Shown one piece after another: positions 6,373 through 16,717 of a stretch of 26,753 bases of DNA. Source of the stretch: a virus; IMG/VR virus record IMGVR_UViG_3300028607_003126, positions 1-26,753 of that record. One strand, written 5' to 3'. Each line of letters opens with the position of its first letter. The stretch's first letter is position 1. The position numbers and the translations under genes are program-made. The notes under the pieces are model-generated. The model did not search any database. It saw only the letters and a program-made list of their open reading frames with translations, and was not told the origin of the DNA.

Positions 6373-6398
6373 AAAACTGACTTTCACGGTTTTTTTTT
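6373..6398 (+). terminator. Intrinsic terminator, probably bidirectional
   Basis: AAAACTG (6373-6379) pairs with CGGTTTT (6387-6393), including one G-T wobble, and a run of nine T (6390-6398) completes the + strand signal. On the minus strand the same stem is followed by TTTTCATTTTT, so it can end both convergent operons. It is the best terminator candidate between them. Confidence 0.65.
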
Positions 6399-6461
6399 CA
6401 AGGTCTAGGATACGGCTTTTGAGGCTTTGGTTGAACTTTTTTTTATATGCAGTTAAATAGC

Positions 6462-7862
6462 TCAATTTCTATTAAGATAGTTGTATCCTGCAATTCCAAC
6501 TCCCGTACCAATAGCGGCTCTATTTTTTGCAAATTCTCCTACATATGTATTCCAATCAGCCTCTTCATTAGTAGTCCTAACCCCTTTCACTAAATCATCA
6601 TGCTTATCAAGTAATTTTTTCATCCTTACCTTATCATCTTTGGGTATGCGATGATACTTTTTAAGCTTATCATACAATTCTCTGTCATAAGGCTTTACTA
6701 TTCCAGATGTTCCAGCCATCTTTGCTTCCTCGACTCGTTTATTTATACCTGCTATCACCCTACCTTCGTTCACACTATCATCAATCATCTTTCTTATTAT
6801 CTTTTTAGCCTCTGGTATCTCTATCATTTTTGTACTTGAGATATTCAACATCTCTTTCCCACCAAGTTTAATCGAAAAAACATCAGGTCTATCAGTAGCA
6901 CTAAACTGAATCTTGCTTGGATATCTTGTATCCCATACAGAAGTTCCATTATACCCTCCCCAATCATAATTAGATTTTATTCTTGGGCTAATATTAAAGT
7001 GTATTCTTGTTCTACTTCCTATCTCAGTTATCTGTGGTTTTAATCCATTCTCCTTTAAAATTGATTTAACCATACTAGGCTCAAGTACTTTACCGTTCTT
7101 TATTGCCATTTTATTAACTGCATTTATGTCCTGCATTACACTCCAAACTTGTGGTTCAAACTGTATCCCACGGAGGACTTGTTGAATAGGCATCTCATGA
7201 TATAAAGCAAAGCTGTCAAAATTGATTGGCTTACCACCAAAACTCTTATGTACTGCCTGCATATATTTAAAAGTGTCAGGTCCATGTAAAGCTGAAGCCT
7301 CATCTGCTCCTACAAATTTAATAAATTTTTCCTGACCTTTTCTCATACCAATCCGGTTAATATATCTAGCTATCTCTTTTTGTGATGGGTCGCCATGATA
7401 CATTACATTATTTCTATAATCATTAGTCAACTTAAAATGTGACTTCAGTTCACTTCTACTTATTATACTCTTTGCCTCTTCAAACTTTAAATTACCATTC
7501 TTAAAGTCTGCTAAAGTATTTAGTCTGTCTCTCTCATTTTGAGCTATCAATCTTCTTGTACGCCTACTCATCCCAGTCTGTTTAAATGCAAATGACTCCC
7601 AAGGAGATAAAGTTTGGTAAGCTAAAGATGCAGAACCAGAACCAACTTCCTTTGCAAATCTTACACCTTTACCTAATTGACCAACACCTTTACCATAGAA
7701 TCCTTTAAGAAAATTGTTTAATCCACTAGCAAAAAGTCTTCTAAACTTACCAGCTCTGAAAAAAATAGCAGGAGCTATAGCAAGCAAAGGTAGGATAGTA
7801 TTTACATCAGGAGCCTTTCCTATTGCATAGTCCAGAATACTTTTGTCAGTATCATTCGCCAT
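6462..7862 (-). CDS. Internal virion-associated protein (466 aa), downstream of the giant protein
   Basis: Starts one base inside the stop of the giant gene (TAATG), so it is its translational partner and the last gene of the structural operon. Residues 22-36 form a hydrophobic segment (ILPLLAIAPAIFFRAG), followed by a basic Gly/Phe-rich stretch to about residue 65, then a long soluble region with alternating helices and beta-rich parts. The extreme C-terminus is again Gly-rich and hydrophobic (IGTGVGIAGYNYL). Such terminal hydrophobic patches suit proteins packed inside the capsid and ejected with DNA. No enzymatic motif is recognised. It could be a cofactor of the putative packaged polymerase, but that is inference from coupling only. 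Confidence 0.6.
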   Translation of the reverse strand: MANDTDKSILDYAIGKAPDVNTILPLLAIAPAIFFRAGKFRRLFASGLNNFLKGFYGKGVGQLGKGVRFAKEVGSGSASLAYQTLSPWESFAFKQTGMSRRTRRLIAQNERDRLNTLADFKNGNLKFEEAKSIISRSELKSHFKLTNDYRNNVMYHGDPSQKEIARYINRIGMRKGQEKFIKFVGADEASALHGPDTFKYMQAVHKSFGGKPINFDSFALYHEMPIQQVLRGIQFEPQVWSVMQDINAVNKMAIKNGKVLEPSMVKSILKENGLKPQITEIGSRTRIHFNISPRIKSNYDWGGYNGTSVWDTRYPSKIQFSATDRPDVFSIKLGGKEMLNISSTKMIEIPEAKKIIRKMIDDSVNEGRVIAGINKRVEEAKMAGTSGIVKPYDRELYDKLKKYHRIPKDDKVRMKKLLDKHDDLVKGVRTTNEEADWNTYVGEFAKNRAAIGTGVGIAGYNYLNRN

Positions 7863-10800
7863 TATGTACCCAACCAGTTTTCAGTTCCCAAAACGGGAGG
7901 TGAATAGAATTTGGATTCTTCTTCTTCCTCTGCTTTCTTCCGCTTTTCCATGATTCTCTTAGCTGAAATAAGTGGGAGACCAGTTATCTTATCTATAGCA
8001 TAGTAAGGATTGTCTACTAAACCACCCGGACCTATAATATCTCGTGCTATCCTTCCGAAAGGAAACATTGTCCAAGAATAATAGTTGCCAAGCTTTTCCC
8101 AATCATCATTGATGAGTCCATTAAGTATTGGTCCGGTAAGCCTAAACGATGGTGGAGTTATAAGCTGGAGAGGTGCTAGCTTGGATGGATAAGCACCAAA
8201 GAAAGCTCTGTCTCTCTCTTTTTCTTCACCCATCAACCAGTTAGCCACATCTTGAAACCAACTGTAAGGCTGTGGCATTCCAGCATCGAACAAGGAATAC
8301 ATAAACATGCCACCCAGAGCCAATGCAAATGAATCAGCCAATACCAGTCTCTTCATCCTTTGAAATTCAGGAGTGCCCTCGGTTATACCACGAATACTAG
8401 CTTCACGAATGACTTCATTTCTAAACCTAACACTATTCCAAGCCCACAGTTGGAACCTAGCAAAGACTTTACCGAATGCAGTAGCCGCAAATAGTGGTCT
8501 GAATGGAGCCGAGTAAAGAAACTGAGTGAGGCGTACACCTTTCTTGCCCATCTCTATTAGAAAAGGATGGTCTCTTTGTGTTACTGCACCACCAAACTTT
8601 TCCTTTGCCTGTATATAATGAGAAAGGAATGCATCTCTACGAAGAATTCTTTCGGGTAAGGACATAAATTTACCAGCCGCAGTAACTAGTTGGTCAGTAA
8701 GCTTATGCTTTCTGAATAAAACTTTCAAATCCATATCGGAGAGGTCTGGGTCACGACTGATAGCTTTTCTAAAATCTTTGGTGAATTCCTGCCATCTCTT
8801 ACCAGTAAATCTTGGGTCTAAGTTTGCTTCCCTTAAAATGAACTCTTCAATGATACCAAGTTCCCTCACCCATCTTTTGACATCATCCATAGTTTTAAAG
8901 TTTGTATCGATATTCTGTCTAAGAAACTCAATATTTCTAGCCTTTCTGAAGTTACCCCACCCAGCATTGATTACATTAAGTACCGAACCACCAAAAAGAT
9001 TAGTAATACTTGTTTTAGGATGGGCTAGCAATGTAGTAAGAGCATACTTTGCTTCAGCATTCCCCCACCTTATAACATCATTAACATTTATTGAATCTAT
9101 ATCTTTCAGCTCTTTTGGTAACTCCTTACCAGTAAGCCCAAGTCTTTTTGCCACAGTATCTATTCTCTTAGCGACCCTGTTATCCGCAAGAGCACTAAAC
9201 AATGTACCCTTGAGATTAAGTCCTGCATGTTCAGGCTTAGTATAGAAATGGTCTGGTATGACACTTGGATAACCCATACTCTGTTGTGCATAAAGCTTAA
9301 AGAAATTCATCCAGTTTAGCTTTAAGTCTTCAGGCATTTCAGGATGATTATGATAGAACTGTTCTATGTGATGTCTAGACATAATCTGACTAACCTGTCT
9401 ATAGAAAGTCTTATAAATACTGTTGGCATACTCAGTATAAGCCTCGGGAGTAACCATCCACCCGTCAACATGATTAGCTCTGGTAAACTGATTACCTATT
9501 CTTTGATTCTGTTCAAACCATTTGATATGAGTACCAACATCTTTTTTCTGGTGTCTGGCTATGATTGCTTCGGTAACCACATCCCATGCATCATTCTGCA
9601 TATCCATCTCAGTATAATCACCAGTCAAAGTCTTAGTCTGCATATATAATTTTACTATTCTCTCTTTCTTCACCTCTTCATCAAGGTCAGTCCTGTCCCA
9701 TATCCTACGAATCTTTGCCTTTAAGTCTTTACTTGCCACATCCCTGTCGAACATCTTGGTTACATGAGGAACATAACCATACCCATCTTCATTACCCAAC
9801 TGTCCCGTATCGTCTATCTTAATACGACTAATTCTGTCGGACATAAAACCTCTCTTGGCATATCTTATGGGAGCCGCATCATAAGAGTCAGCACCTTTTT
9901 CAGAACGTCTGGTCTGTTGAAATTGAAGGCTGAGAATAGCTTTCCTGTTACCATCAATCCCTATCTTATCCAAGGGTAATTGCTTCCCACTCTGATAGTG
10001 GTCTGTTAAGAACTTCATATATTTCTTCTCGTTTATCAACGGGATGTTGGTTTCATATCGTATACCATTCTCATCAAATGCTTGTATGTATTCTATTTCA
10101 CCATTCTTCTTTCGCAACGCAAACTCATCAAGAAACCATTCTTTGTCACCAACAAGTCTCTGTCTGTTGGCTACATTTTCTTTGCTGACTATCTCTTGTA
10201 TCTTATTGACGAGCTCACGACCAGTCATTATTTTTGGACCACCCTCGGCAGTGATAGTTATGTCACTATCCCTCGTCTCTGTCCAATTTATCTTTTTAGC
10301 TTTCTCACGATATCTTCTTTCATAAACCAAAGATTCCTGTTCACGACCTTCTCTTCTTAAATCTTTACCAGTAATTTTCCATTCCATCTCATCCATAGCA
10401 AACTCATACATGTCGGTACCATACTTGCTTGATAGATATGGTTTAAGCTTGTCATCAAACCCACGCTCGTATTTTTGTCTAGCCATAGTAGCCAATTCAG
10501 TACCTAAATGAGTATCATTTTGTATCTCGCTAATAGTATTGGTCATCTCTTTAGTCTTACCATTGATAACATTGCCAAACTTATCTTTATAAAGTTCCAT
10601 CTTATCATGTAGGTTAATCTCATACTTCATAATATTTCTACCTATAGCACGAGGAAACATATAATAAAACCATTTTTTAATCTTCGGAAAATCTTCAGTA
10701 GCTTTGCCGAATGTCTTCTGAAACCAACTACCATCTCTAAAATCCTGTAGATAATTGTCAACGATTATCCAATCTCTAGAATTCATGGCATTGATATCCT

Positions 10801-13800
10801 TATTGACTATGTTACGAACTATAAGATGAATATTCTTACCTACTTTTGGTCCATAAAACTCCATGTTTTCTATGATTCTATTGTATACTCTAGTCATCTT
10901 AGGATTTAATTCACCAATTTTTAATCCCTCGAATGGTGCATAGTCATTCAGGTACTTCCCTGTCTTTTCATCTAAATCCCGTACTTCATATGGGAGACCA
11001 GTAAGTCTTTTACCATTTTCGTCAAACAAAGGACGCTGTTCACTTTCAGTATCAAGGTTCTCCTTAATACTATCAGCATTTGGTTCTTCCTTTACTCTAG
11101 GTCTCATACTGTTTAATTCCTCCTCCATCATATCCATCTGTCGAAGAATTACATGGTCTCCCACTTCTTTACTAGCAAATCCCACTCTATTGAAACTTGT
11201 CTTAGCAAATTCTGCTTCTTTCTGCTTGAGCCATTGCTTTGCCCACCAAGCATTGATACCCTCCTGCCTTTCTAATCTTTTAATACCCTTTCTCAGTTTA
11301 ACTATGAATTCTTTATTTCCTCTATGCCAGCTTGATATTAACAAGGAATCATAAAGGTCAGACTGAAGACCAGTCATGTTTGTTTTGTCTTCTCGTATCA
11401 TGTTATCTATCACACGCTGGTCCATCTCTGCTGAGATACCTTTGCTGTTCAGTTCATTTTCCGCTTCAAGAACGAAGGCTCTCTCTTCCGCAGTAGCCTC
11501 TGGGTCATCCAACTGGGTAGGCTTGCGTCTCGCTACAGCCATTTCCCTATACGAATGAGACCTTTTGTCGGCAAGCTCAGACAGTCTTTTTAGCCCACCC
11601 GGTTCGAAACCTTTGTCAAAGTATTCCTTGATGAGTTTTATACTAGCTACATCTTGAATATCATTTACAATAAAGTCCTGACCTTTTCGAATAAGGTCAT
11701 CTATAATTTCTCTTCTCTGGGTACCATTTAAAGTTCTTATCGCTCTTTCATATTTCTTATTTATACCCTCACTATCAGCAATTATGATACCATTGTCAGC
11801 CGCATACTCAACCATCTTATCAACATAAAGTTTGTATAAACCTTTTCGTGACATTATATTTTCAAATACTTCACCATCCGTCCATGCCTCTTGTCTCTTA
11901 TCGTAATCAAACAACTCAAATCTTATGACAGTTTCAAGTGGTCTCTGCATACCAACAGTAAAACCTTTACCAGCTCTACCAAGTGCCTCCCTCATTACCT
12001 GATACTCTGGAGAATTCTTTTCTGAATTATAATTATCATACCAATTCTGCACCAGCTTAGGGTCAACCCTTTGAACCATACTGTCTGTCCAATCAAGGTG
12101 TTTTGTGAGTTCGGCTATCTTAGTATACAAAACAAAATCTCTTCTTCCATCAGCATCCCTAGGTAGAGCATCGACTCTATTCATTCTATCCCTGAATTCA
12201 TGCTGAGTATATGCTCTGCCCTTCAATCTATTCCTACCATAAGCCGCAGAATTAAGGCTCTGCATAATACCTATGACACCCTTCCGTTTCGTATCGCTTC
12301 TTATCTTTGCCATGTCATCTATAACCCACTTTCTTCCCTTGGTACTTCCACTCAACTTCATATCAAATAATGTATCAACTATATTGGTGAAGAATTTATC
12401 CATACTTACCAAGCCTGCCTCATCCATAGGGTCAGATGTAACTCCCACACTTGCCTTAGCCATGCCACGAAATCTAGCTAACGATTTTTCATCAGTCTTC
12501 GGAATTATTTCGAGTTCGTTTCTACCAAGCTTAATGGTAAAACCATCCACCTTTGGAAACGAATCAACAACACTTCTTAAATGATTGTATGCCTGCATTA
12601 TTGTAGCCCTGTTTACCACAGCAGGACCAAGCAATGCCCTACCCTCGAAAGCTCCCTTACTAGCTTGTAACCTCGCAAGCGGAGAATATATTAAAGCAGG
12701 GTGTTTTAAGCGATTTATGTGGTCTTGGTCCATTATCCTGAACGCATCCGCATACGGTTTGCCCGTTAAGGGGTCTATATTGCCCTTAGCAGTCGGTATC
12801 TTTCCATCAGCATCATAGAACTCCCTTCTCTGATTATGATATGCTTCACGCCACGCCTGCTTCATTCCGTGAGCTTCATCACCAAAATAAAAGTAAGCCT
12901 TATCCGCATCAAGGTCGGCTCCACCTAAAGCTTCCATAGTCCTTGGGTGAAGTACGCTTCCCAATCCTGCTCGTCCAGTAAAACCTCCAAACTTCAGACT
13001 GTGAGCACCACTAAGGCTATCCATTGGAACCCTGACAGCAAGTGCGTGAAGAACCTGACTGTATTTTGCTCTGGTAGTCCTGTCTAATGCAGTAGGGCTA
13101 TTCCAGTCGTTCCATATCTCTTCCAGACTCCTAACCTGACCATTCCATAAATGTATCTTGGTCTCTTTAAACCCATCATCAAGGAAAAAGTAATCATCAC
13201 CATCCTTACGATTGAATCTAGTAAGGTCAGTCTTATTATTCTTGATTGTTCTCATAAATTTATCCCACCCAGTCATACGAGTAACAATACTGTTCTTTAT
13301 TTTAGGCTTTGTAATCTGTGCCATAATGTAATTACGAATAGCAGTTTGCCTGTAAGCTGTACCTACATTATGTAAGAGTGGCATAATTGAATTGGGATTA
13401 ATCTTTACCATTCTCTCAAATATAGTGGACCACTCGGTAGCATCAAGTTTCATAGAAAGAGCTTCATTCTTACTTATCTCACCCTCAGCCTCCAATTCTC
13501 TAACGAATTCATCATTCAGACTTAGAATCTTTTGATAAGCTTTGATGGCAAAGCTTTCATGCTGAGGACTCTTCATTAATGTTATAAGATTATCTATCCC
13601 TAAACTCTCAAGGTTGCTTACGATAGTATTCTCAAGTGCTATATCACCGGGAGACTCAAAAAGCTTGATAGCATTGTCATTCATAACATCCTCACCAATA
13701 AAGGAACGAGCACTCACACTATCGAAAATATCATCTATCACTTTTTGTTCTATTGGTTTGAAACCAAAAGGGGTAAGATTGCTTTGTAACTGCTTGATAA

Positions 13801-16705
13801 ACCTCTTTGGCTGAAGGAATTTTTTATTTGTAATCTCACTAGTGACTGCCTTAAAGTCTTGAATAGGTATATGGTATATTTCCTCCAAACCACTTTCAGG
13901 CTCAATTATAAGTTGTCCCTTCCTATCCATCCTCCATTCACTATAGTTTCTTAGCCCGGATTGTTTTGCTGAACTTTCAGAAACAAACATATCAATATTC
14001 TTTTGTCTCATTTGTTCAGCGAGTTCAGGGTGTGCCGCCTTCACCTGATATTTGCCTAGTATTGCACCAAGCGAATCATGAGGGCTTACTATGAAAGACT
14101 TCTGAACTCCACCCTCAGTGGGCAATCCCCAATCAAGATTCTGTGCTTCGACTAACTCAGGAAGAGCAATGATTTCTCCATCACTGTTATGAACATACTG
14201 ATATGCCTTGCTTTTCTCATTAAGTTCACTCTGCTTAAACTTATGGTCTGCATCTCGTACAAAAACTGCACGATAACCCTCATCGTCAAGTTCCCGATTA
14301 TGCTCAGACTCTAACCTTGACCTAATAAAAGTTTCATTACTAGGTGTACCATTCGTCAGCCATATTTGAGCTCTCTTATTATATTTCAGAGCAGTATCAA
14401 CCCATTGTGAACCTTCTGCGAATCTTATGTTATTAAATCCAACATCAATACCATTCATTCCTGCATCATAAAGAAAATTGTTGAGATACATAGAGTCGAA
14501 TGTTGGGTCACCTTTCTCCAGACCCATCCATTTATTGAAAAGTTCCCTTTCCTTTTTAATTATTTCCTGACTACCCGGATTCTTGTTCTCGAAATTTTCA
14601 GCTATATTGTTTACGCTACCTCGTACATTATCTACGAAACTTTCAGGTTTTTGTTGTTCTGCACTTACAAGTTCAGGATGTTTCTTTACAAAATATAATC
14701 TGCCAGCGTCACCTTTACCGCCTGCATAGTAATAGCCTTTCCTATCCATTTCCTTTACTACATGCGATAAAGCATTGTTGAATCTAGCATCGACTAAAGA
14801 GCTAATTCTTTTTTCTAATACATCACCAGCTAAGTCTGGTTCGGACTGCAACAAATCATCCTTAGCACTACGCTCCAGAGATGCTTTCCAATTATTGAGA
14901 CTATACTCTTTTGAATATCTTCCCCCTGTCTCAGTATCGCTTAAAATATGGTCGAAAACAACATAAGCACTATCGCCTTTCTCAGGAGGTACACCATTGA
15001 TACGCTCATAAGCATTGATGTATTCAGTATCATAAGACTTGGGCGGTTCTGTTATATGCTTTAGATTGCCTGCTTCATTGAATGGCTGGTCTAGGTCTAA
15101 AAGGTTTACACTTTTAACCTTATCTCCCTTGCCTATACTTATACTACCCATCCTTACAGGAACATTGTGTATCCTAGAATTGCCCCACTTCACCCAAAAA
15201 TTCCATTCTTCACTACCTTCGGTGATACCTCGCTCATACTTATTATTAAGCCATTGTATCATACCATCCCTTCCACGAGCAGGATTATGTATTTGATTAT
15301 CAAGAGCTTCACTCTCTCTGGCTTTGCCTACCTGTCTATTCCATTGCCTGTTTACACTTATCCATTGCAATTCAAAAGCATTCTGAGGGTCATCCGACTC
15401 TTTCCAGTAAGGTTCCAAGTATCGTTTTACATAGTATTTTGTTTTACTGAATAGAGCCTCGGTTGGAGGTGTCTCCATATCGGTATTGTCTCTCTCCATA
15501 CTGATGGTCTCATTTTCAGATGGGTCTTTAACCTCTTCAGGTATCTTTACTTTTTCTACGACCTCATTCTCATATATATCCTGTCCACGCTCACGAGCCT
15601 CTTGAGATTTCTTGTCCAAATCCTGATATTTTTGAACAATCCTACCACTCATTCTTCCACCAAGTTTTATGTCTTCTTCTACATATTCTTTGACATATTC
15701 TCGACTTTCCTTACTGATATCCTGCCAGCCCTCGACTTCTTCAGGAACAAAGGTACCCTTACCACCATCATGCTCATCCATCTTCTTCAAGTGTCTGAGA
15801 CCACGCCTCTGCATACCGGGCATTTCATTCTTGCCAAAGAATCCACCAAGAAGGTAATCGTATATCTGTTCTTCAGTAGTGGCACCACGAGCAGTTGCTG
15901 GTAGTCCAAGCATCAGGGAACCAGCTATAGTTCTTAAAAGTTTTTCATTAATTTGTGGTCGAGTAAGGTCTCTGAAAGGAGTACCGGGAAGAGCAGGCTT
16001 TGCACCCGGAAGAGTAATGAGATTTCCTATAGCCCTGAATCCGGCACCAGCTATAGCACCTCCAAACATACCGTCAGCTATGGCACCCAAACCTTGTTGC
16101 CAGCCACTGAGTCCACTGGCAATACCAAGTTCCATAGCTCCTTCAAGCATATCACCAGTCTTAGTAGTATTCAAAAACTGAGCTACACCTCTTGTAACAC
16201 CTGCTCTTGAATCCATACCTTTCTTACTAAGACCTATAGCAGTTCTCTTAGCCGCCCTAGTAATAGCTTGACCAGCTAAAAGAGGAGCTGACTTGCCACG
16301 AAGAGTCCTACCCACTACACTAAGCTTACTAAGACCGAGTAACTTAAATAGAGGACCAGAGAGTTTACCAGCACCCGGGAAATATCCTACAAATCCTGCA
16401 AGATGACCAAGACTACGAGCTATCCGTTCCGTACTTGTCTTGGGATAATCAGTTGGGTCTCCATGGTCTATATCTATAGTCGTCATACCATGTAGCCAAC
16501 CCTTGCCTATGTGTGCAAGAGAACTATATATACTATTGCCTGACGCTATATCTGGACTTCCGAGTTTGTAATGAGACGCATGCTTTCTTAGGAGTTCCGA
16601 TGTTTCCCAATTAAACTGGTCTGGTTGCTGGCTATACTGCTCGAATAATTGCTTAGTAGTCTTCTCGTCCAGCGTAGGCTTAAAGAATGGATTTCCTTGA
16701 GCCAT
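7862..16705 (-). CDS. Giant virion protein with a putative two-barrel RNA polymerase core (2947 aa)
   Basis: Residues 100-300 hold Gly/Ala-rich hydrophobic segments (AIADGMFGGAIAGAGF; YDYLLGGFFGKNE) typical of ejected core proteins. Residues about 840-920 read like the first double-psi barrel of single-chain RNA polymerases: DGEIIALPE (D842), K869, GKYQVKAAHP (K885, K889), then DMFVSESSAKQSG (K914). Residues 1223-1275 read like the second barrel: RVPMDSLSG (R1225, P1227), then GGADLDADKAYFYF with D1264, D1266 and D1268 as the metal-binding triad. SVGVTSDPMDEAGL near 1415-1430 may be the bridge-helix region. The C-terminal 400 residues (LAHPKTSITNLFGG near 2560; a hydrophobic stretch near 2790-2820) resemble large polyvalent phage proteins. 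crAss-like gp66, a packaged RNA polymerase, is the closest known concept. Polymerase activity is inferred, not shown; it could be an inactive derivative. Start has AAGGAAA upstream. Confidence 0.75.
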   Translation of the reverse strand: MAQGNPFFKPTLDEKTTKQLFEQYSQQPDQFNWETSELLRKHASHYKLGSPDIASGNSIYSSLAHIGKGWLHGMTTIDIDHGDPTDYPKTSTERIARSLGHLAGFVGYFPGAGKLSGPLFKLLGLSKLSVVGRTLRGKSAPLLAGQAITRAAKRTAIGLSKKGMDSRAGVTRGVAQFLNTTKTGDMLEGAMELGIASGLSGWQQGLGAIADGMFGGAIAGAGFRAIGNLITLPGAKPALPGTPFRDLTRPQINEKLLRTIAGSLMLGLPATARGATTEEQIYDYLLGGFFGKNEMPGMQRRGLRHLKKMDEHDGGKGTFVPEEVEGWQDISKESREYVKEYVEEDIKLGGRMSGRIVQKYQDLDKKSQEARERGQDIYENEVVEKVKIPEEVKDPSENETISMERDNTDMETPPTEALFSKTKYYVKRYLEPYWKESDDPQNAFELQWISVNRQWNRQVGKARESEALDNQIHNPARGRDGMIQWLNNKYERGITEGSEEWNFWVKWGNSRIHNVPVRMGSISIGKGDKVKSVNLLDLDQPFNEAGNLKHITEPPKSYDTEYINAYERINGVPPEKGDSAYVVFDHILSDTETGGRYSKEYSLNNWKASLERSAKDDLLQSEPDLAGDVLEKRISSLVDARFNNALSHVVKEMDRKGYYYAGGKGDAGRLYFVKKHPELVSAEQQKPESFVDNVRGSVNNIAENFENKNPGSQEIIKKERELFNKWMGLEKGDPTFDSMYLNNFLYDAGMNGIDVGFNNIRFAEGSQWVDTALKYNKRAQIWLTNGTPSNETFIRSRLESEHNRELDDEGYRAVFVRDADHKFKQSELNEKSKAYQYVHNSDGEIIALPELVEAQNLDWGLPTEGGVQKSFIVSPHDSLGAILGKYQVKAAHPELAEQMRQKNIDMFVSESSAKQSGLRNYSEWRMDRKGQLIIEPESGLEEIYHIPIQDFKAVTSEITNKKFLQPKRFIKQLQSNLTPFGFKPIEQKVIDDIFDSVSARSFIGEDVMNDNAIKLFESPGDIALENTIVSNLESLGIDNLITLMKSPQHESFAIKAYQKILSLNDEFVRELEAEGEISKNEALSMKLDATEWSTIFERMVKINPNSIMPLLHNVGTAYRQTAIRNYIMAQITKPKIKNSIVTRMTGWDKFMRTIKNNKTDLTRFNRKDGDDYFFLDDGFKETKIHLWNGQVRSLEEIWNDWNSPTALDRTTRAKYSQVLHALAVRVPMDSLSGAHSLKFGGFTGRAGLGSVLHPRTMEALGGADLDADKAYFYFGDEAHGMKQAWREAYHNQRREFYDADGKIPTAKGNIDPLTGKPYADAFRIMDQDHINRLKHPALIYSPLARLQASKGAFEGRALLGPAVVNRATIMQAYNHLRSVVDSFPKVDGFTIKLGRNELEIIPKTDEKSLARFRGMAKASVGVTSDPMDEAGLVSMDKFFTNIVDTLFDMKLSGSTKGRKWVIDDMAKIRSDTKRKGVIGIMQSLNSAAYGRNRLKGRAYTQHEFRDRMNRVDALPRDADGRRDFVLYTKIAELTKHLDWTDSMVQRVDPKLVQNWYDNYNSEKNSPEYQVMREALGRAGKGFTVGMQRPLETVIRFELFDYDKRQEAWTDGEVFENIMSRKGLYKLYVDKMVEYAADNGIIIADSEGINKKYERAIRTLNGTQRREIIDDLIRKGQDFIVNDIQDVASIKLIKEYFDKGFEPGGLKRLSELADKRSHSYREMAVARRKPTQLDDPEATAEERAFVLEAENELNSKGISAEMDQRVIDNMIREDKTNMTGLQSDLYDSLLISSWHRGNKEFIVKLRKGIKRLERQEGINAWWAKQWLKQKEAEFAKTSFNRVGFASKEVGDHVILRQMDMMEEELNSMRPRVKEEPNADSIKENLDTESEQRPLFDENGKRLTGLPYEVRDLDEKTGKYLNDYAPFEGLKIGELNPKMTRVYNRIIENMEFYGPKVGKNIHLIVRNIVNKDINAMNSRDWIIVDNYLQDFRDGSWFQKTFGKATEDFPKIKKWFYYMFPRAIGRNIMKYEINLHDKMELYKDKFGNVINGKTKEMTNTISEIQNDTHLGTELATMARQKYERGFDDKLKPYLSSKYGTDMYEFAMDEMEWKITGKDLRREGREQESLVYERRYREKAKKINWTETRDSDITITAEGGPKIMTGRELVNKIQEIVSKENVANRQRLVGDKEWFLDEFALRKKNGEIEYIQAFDENGIRYETNIPLINEKKYMKFLTDHYQSGKQLPLDKIGIDGNRKAILSLQFQQTRRSEKGADSYDAAPIRYAKRGFMSDRISRIKIDDTGQLGNEDGYGYVPHVTKMFDRDVASKDLKAKIRRIWDRTDLDEEVKKERIVKLYMQTKTLTGDYTEMDMQNDAWDVVTEAIIARHQKKDVGTHIKWFEQNQRIGNQFTRANHVDGWMVTPEAYTEYANSIYKTFYRQVSQIMSRHHIEQFYHNHPEMPEDLKLNWMNFFKLYAQQSMGYPSVIPDHFYTKPEHAGLNLKGTLFSALADNRVAKRIDTVAKRLGLTGKELPKELKDIDSINVNDVIRWGNAEAKYALTTLLAHPKTSITNLFGGSVLNVINAGWGNFRKARNIEFLRQNIDTNFKTMDDVKRWVRELGIIEEFILREANLDPRFTGKRWQEFTKDFRKAISRDPDLSDMDLKVLFRKHKLTDQLVTAAGKFMSLPERILRRDAFLSHYIQAKEKFGGAVTQRDHPFLIEMGKKGVRLTQFLYSAPFRPLFAATAFGKVFARFQLWAWNSVRFRNEVIREASIRGITEGTPEFQRMKRLVLADSFALALGGMFMYSLFDAGMPQPYSWFQDVANWLMGEEKERDRAFFGAYPSKLAPLQLITPPSFRLTGPILNGLINDDWEKLGNYYSWTMFPFGRIARDIIGPGGLVDNPYYAIDKITGLPLISAKRIMEKRKKAEEEEESKFYSPPVLGTENWLGT

Positions 16706-16717
16706 TTTATTTCCTTA

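Larger units (their letters stand above)
6062..6461. other. Convergence zone without a supported gene
   Basis: The + operon ends at 6061 and the - operon at 6462. The 400 bases between hold no frame with a plausible ribosome binding site except an 11-residue one (6102-6137). It contains a strong GC hairpin, two sets of direct repeats and a terminator-like hairpin, each listed separately. Base composition is more AT-rich than the flanking genes. Confidence 0.7.

Noticed and set aside
8778-9245. 155-codon plus-strand open frame within the giant gene, and several similar ones to 16210
   Set aside because: These are antisense shadows of one continuous 2947-codon gene: Ser/Leu/Ile-rich products without ribosome binding sites.
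7862-16705. Tape-measure protein or N4-type single-subunit polymerase
   Set aside because: Neighbours are podovirus-type, there is no long repetitive helix typical of tape measures, and the visible motifs are of the DxDxD barrel type rather than the T7/N4 palm type.
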